Shown here piece after piece: positions 61,183-64,000 of a DNA stretch of 64,000 nt. The position numbers were made by a program, and so were the translations under genes. The notes under the pieces were generated by a model. It was not told where the DNA came from. It saw nothing but the letters and a program-made list of their open reading frames with translations, and made no database searches. The stretch is from Microbispora sp. ZYX-F-249 (GTDB lineage: Bacteria; Actinomycetota; Actinomycetes; Streptosporangiales; Streptosporangiaceae): the NCBI RefSeq assembly GCF_039649665.1, contig NZ_JBDJAW010000006.1:1-64000 (forward strand), written 5' to 3'. Within the stretch, counting starts at the first letter, position 1. Every line of letters starts with the position of its first letter.

Positions 61183-62619
61183 GTGGCGGAGCGGAAGATG
61201 CCGATCAGGGCGGCGATCGACGCGTCCGATCCGGGCGTCGTCATGCTGGAGACGCTGCGCACCTCGCTCGAGAAGACCGACCCCGAGCTCATCAGGGCGG
61301 CCTCGGGCGAGTTCAAGGGCGTGCACGACAAGCTCAAGTCCGTGGTCGAGACGCTCGACAGGCACCTGGACTCGCTCGACAAGCACTGGACGACCGGTGA
61401 GGACGCCAAGCAGGTCAAGGAGCAGCTCCGCCGGCTCAGGGCCTCCACGGTCGCGGTGATGACCGCGATCGTGGACACCTCCGCCGCCGCGGGGCAGTCG
61501 GGGTCGCCCTCGGCTCGCGGCGTGGTGCCCGCGCTGGACGTCTACGCCAGTTCCCTCAACCAGTTCCGGGGCGAGAACGTCCCCGAGCCCACGAAGAGCG
61601 ACATCGACTGGTACGACGCGGCCGTGGAGGCGGGAGCGGTCGGCGCGGCCGGCGGCGCCATCGCCGGCTCCCCCTTCGCGGGCGTCGGAGCCATCCCCGG
61701 CGCGGTCATCGGCGGCGTGGGCGGGTTCATCGTCGGCGGCCTGGCCGGCGCGATCGGCTCGGCCTTCGGCGACGGCCCCTTCCTCAACCTCTTCGGGGAG
61801 TCGAAGGAGGAGAAGGACATGAAGGCGGCCGAGGAGCACCTCAAGAAGCTCACGCAGGCGACGCAGGCCGCCAACGCCCTCTTCCCCGAGTCGCTCGACA
61901 CCGACGTGCCGAAGTTCGACATGACGCCCCCGACGTACGACCCGCTGTCCGGTCCGGGGACGACCCTCCCGAGCGGATCGGTCCCCACGGACGTGCGTGG
62001 CTGGCAGAACCCCGCCTCGCTCGGCGACCTCGGCACGGGCTCCGGCCCGGACGGCCTCGGCGACGGCGGCTTCCCCGGCTGGAACGGCACGGGCGACCCG
62101 TACGGACCGGGCGGCCCGGGCGGCGGGATCGGCACGGGACCGGACGGCACAGGACTGGACGGCACTGGATTGGACGGCACTGGGCCGGGCGGCGGGCTGA
62201 ACGGCGGCGTCGGCGCCCCCGGACTGAACGGCTCAGGATCGAACGGCGCGGGCGCGAACGGCACGCGGCTGGACGACGCCGGCCTCGGCGGCACCAGCCT
62301 CTCCGGCCACACCCCGCAGACCGGCGTCCCCAACGGCCTGACCGGCGCCGCCGGCTCGGGCCCCGGCACCGGGTACGGCGGTGGCGGGTACGGCGCGGGC
62401 GGCGGTTCCGGCGCGGGCCCGGGGATCGGCGCCGGGGGCGTGGGCGGGGGCGGAGCGGCGTCACGCGCCGCGGGCAGCGGCATGGTCCCGATGGCCCCGC
62501 ACGGCGCGGGCGGGGGCGGCGAGCGCCAGGAGCGCGAGCGCACCACCTGGCTGCTCGAAGACGAGGACTTCTTCGTCAGCGACCAGCCGACCACGTCCGC
62601 GCGCATCGACAAGGCATAA
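61183..62619 (+). CDS. Gly-rich T7SS substrate with glycine-zipper membrane segment and ERER-W-DED tail
   Basis: 478 residues from a GTG with AGGAGG upstream. An N-terminal helical domain (1-100) with HWTTG at 68-72 resembles a WXG turn. A glycine zipper (about 148-190; GxxxG repeats such as AGGAIAGSPFAGVGAIPGAV) suggests a membrane-inserting segment. Charged linker EESKEEKDMKAAEEHLKKL follows, then a Gly/Asp-rich region with GLDGTG repeats, then PMAPHGAGGGG and QERERTTWLLEDEDFF. The tail matches the protein encoded at 58.7 kb. It is probably an EspA/EspE-like secreted substrate. Confidence 0.8.
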   Translation: MAERKMPIRAAIDASDPGVVMLETLRTSLEKTDPELIRAASGEFKGVHDKLKSVVETLDRHLDSLDKHWTTGEDAKQVKEQLRRLRASTVAVMTAIVDTSAAAGQSGSPSARGVVPALDVYASSLNQFRGENVPEPTKSDIDWYDAAVEAGAVGAAGGAIAGSPFAGVGAIPGAVIGGVGGFIVGGLAGAIGSAFGDGPFLNLFGESKEEKDMKAAEEHLKKLTQATQAANALFPESLDTDVPKFDMTPPTYDPLSGPGTTLPSGSVPTDVRGWQNPASLGDLGTGSGPDGLGDGGFPGWNGTGDPYGPGGPGGGIGTGPDGTGLDGTGLDGTGPGGGLNGGVGAPGLNGSGSNGAGANGTRLDDAGLGGTSLSGHTPQTGVPNGLTGAAGSGPGTGYGGGGYGAGGGSGAGPGIGAGGVGGGGAASRAAGSGMVPMAPHGAGGGGERQERERTTWLLEDEDFFVSDQPTTSARIDKA

Positions 62620-62634
62620 GTCGAGGGAGGCGAA

Positions 62635-63048
62635 GTGAGCTACGCGCCCGACGGTGGATCCCCGCCGCCGAAGCTGAGGATGCCGGAGAGCTGGCCGGGT
62701 CTCGACGGCGGTCCGGCCGACGTGTACATCGACCACACGCGGGTCCGCCAGATCCTCAAGGGGCTGCGGGACGAGCTCGGCACGCTGCGCGGACGCGCGC
62801 CCGCCAGCATGAGCGCCACCTGGAGCGGCCCGGGAACCGCGGGCGAGGTCCAGGGACTGACCAACGTCGGCCCCGCGGAGACCGGCCCGTGGGAGGCGGC
62901 GAAGTATTTCGGGCTGAACGCCGAGCAGGCCCACGAGGTGCTCAGCGGCAAGTATCAGCTGCTCATCGACCGCATCGAGGCGATGGTGAGCGCGGTGGAG
63001 CAAGCTGTCGTGAACTACGAGAAGGGCCACACGAGCAGCAGCGCGTGA
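62635..63048 (+). CDS. WXG-like ESX protein
   Basis: 137 residues from a GTG with GAGGGAGG upstream. Two helices flank W63-S-G65 (SATWSGPGTAGEV). A further helix (YQLLIDRIEAMVSAVEQAV) ends the protein. The 20-residue Pro-rich N-terminus is not typical for WXG100. It lies 15 bp after the Gly-rich gene and 28 bp before the next, so it belongs to the same operon, perhaps as the partner of the following large substrate. Confidence 0.82.
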   Translation: MSYAPDGGSPPPKLRMPESWPGLDGGPADVYIDHTRVRQILKGLRDELGTLRGRAPASMSATWSGPGTAGEVQGLTNVGPAETGPWEAAKYFGLNAEQAHEVLSGKYQLLIDRIEAMVSAVEQAVVNYEKGHTSSSA

Positions 63049-63076
63049 GCCGCCGAGGGCAAGGGGAAAGATCGCG

Positions 63077-64000
63077 ATGGGGGCCGAAGCCGGCTGGGAG
63101 CCGATCAAGGTGTACGCGAGCCTCGACGGGCTCGACCCGGAGAACCTCTCCCGGGAGCAGATCAAGCAGAAGCTGGACGCCGCCAGTCCCGACGCGGTCC
63201 GCCGGGCCGGTCGGGCGTTCATCGACGCCGCCGACCTGGTGGGCGGGAAGGTCGGCGGCAACGGGCCGTCCGAGACGGGCATCCAGGCGGCCCTGAGCAG
63301 GACCGCCAAGGAACTGGCCTCCGTCTGGCGCGGTCCCGCCGCCGAGCAGGTGCAGTCCGCCCTCCGCGCGCTCTACGCCACGGCGGGCGCGCTCGGCGAC
63401 GCCATGACCGCGAGCGGAGCGGCGATGTCCTGGTACGCGGACGTGGTCAGCGACGCGAAGACGAACTTCCCGGCCGCCCCGGGCGGTTCGGACCAGGGCG
63501 CGGGCGGCGGCACGGGCGGGACCCCCTCGCCCACCCCTTCCCCCTCGGCTTCCCCCTCCGCCTCGCCCCGGAGCTTCCCCACGCCCTCCCCCTCTCCCGG
63601 CCCCTCGCCCTACCTCACCGGGGACGAGGCGGCGAGGGCCCACTTCCGCAAGCTCAACCAGCAGATCCAGGAGGCGAACAACGCCTTCGCCGAGGGGCTG
63701 GCCTTCGAGCTGCCCGCCGTCGAGCCGCTGCACATCGACCTCACGGATTCCCCGCGCATCCGCGTGGGCGGGACGGGTGCGCCCACCACGACCTCCGACG
63801 GCGTGTGGCACGGCGGCTCGCACGGTGACGGCACAACCGGCTCGGGCTCCACGGGGTCCGGGTCCGGCGGCTCGGGATCCGGCGCGGGATCCGGCGGGGG
63901 CGGCCACTCGGGCGGCGGTTCCGGGGGCACGGACGGTTCGGGCTCCGGCGGCACCGGCAGCGGCGGCACCGGCTCCGGGGGCGGCGGCGCGGACGGGTCC
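63077..64000 (+). CDS. WXG-domain Gly/Pro/Ser-rich T7SS substrate, cut by window edge
   Basis: At least 308 residues; the stop is outside the window. N-terminal helical domain (1-135) carries W84-R-G86 (SVWRGPAAEQVQSALRALY). A Pro/Ser/Thr linker (TPSPTPSPSASPSASP) follows, then a short helical EEAARAHFRKLNQQIQEANNAF-like piece, then a Gly/Ser-rich tail. The ATG at 63077 has GGGGAAAG upstream. By analogy to the two Gly-rich neighbours it may end with the same ERER-W-DED tail, which would be a check. Confidence 0.8.
   Translation, partial: MGAEAGWEPIKVYASLDGLDPENLSREQIKQKLDAASPDAVRRAGRAFIDAADLVGGKVGGNGPSETGIQAALSRTAKELASVWRGPAAEQVQSALRALYATAGALGDAMTASGAAMSWYADVVSDAKTNFPAAPGGSDQGAGGGTGGTPSPTPSPSASPSASPRSFPTPSPSPGPSPYLTGDEAARAHFRKLNQQIQEANNAFAEGLAFELPAVEPLHIDLTDSPRIRVGGTGAPTTTSDGVWHGGSHGDGTTGSGSTGSGSGGSGSGAGSGGGGHSGGGSGGTDGSGSGGTGSGGTGSGGGGADGS

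Overview
The window is very GC-rich (roughly 72-75% by eye) and comes from a mycelial-type actinomycete. Supporting signs are a mycothiol-dependent formaldehyde dehydrogenase, an acyl-CoA carboxylase beta subunit with its actinobacterial epsilon subunit, frequent GTG starts, ATGA/GTGA stop-start overlaps, a Gram-positive Tad pilus operon and a type VII (ESX) secretion locus. Family composition suggests the Streptosporangiales (Streptosporangium/Nonomuraea-like), but this is an inference; no rRNA or tRNA is visible to settle it.

Left part (1-23 kb): mostly housekeeping and metabolism. It holds the partial mycothiol dehydrogenase, a class III nucleotide cyclase, a PH-domain membrane protein, biotin ligase, a sulfotransferase / GT9 / GT4 / GT9 glycan block around a divergent promoter, fdhD, PEP carboxylase, an ABC exporter, propionyl-CoA carboxylase beta plus epsilon, a NYN ribonuclease, an AlkA-Ada/Ogt alkylation-repair pair and a LuxR-type two-component system.

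Middle part (23.2-36.0 kb, all minus strand): one compact Tad/Flp pilus operon, in transcription order cpaB, a cpaE-like gene, tadA, tadB, tadC, flp, two tadE-like genes, a tadG-like gene, a membrane LysM-BTAD protein, a lipoprotein and a secreted protein. Most junctions overlap. Three of its four pilin-like genes have very long low-complexity leaders, and a motif repeated every 52-53 bp sits between tadC and tadB.

Right part (36.5-64 kb): an ESX/T7SS locus. It has a fused EccC ATPase, EccB, five or more WXG100-type proteins, glycine-rich substrates and an SseB-domain protein. Its centre is an operon of YbaB (EspL-like), a WXG-like protein, a 3,202-residue CpnT-like giant, and two paralogous small proteins. 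That order matches the mycobacterial esxF-esxE-cpnT-ift operon, but the giant ends in a different domain. The domain is present twice, carries an HE(I/V)SD motif, and holds the only two cysteines in the protein. I regard this operon as the best candidate for an undescribed effector/immunity system. An AraC/cupin pair is embedded next to it. EccD, EccE and mycosin are not in the window and may lie beyond the right edge, where the plus-strand esx operon continues.
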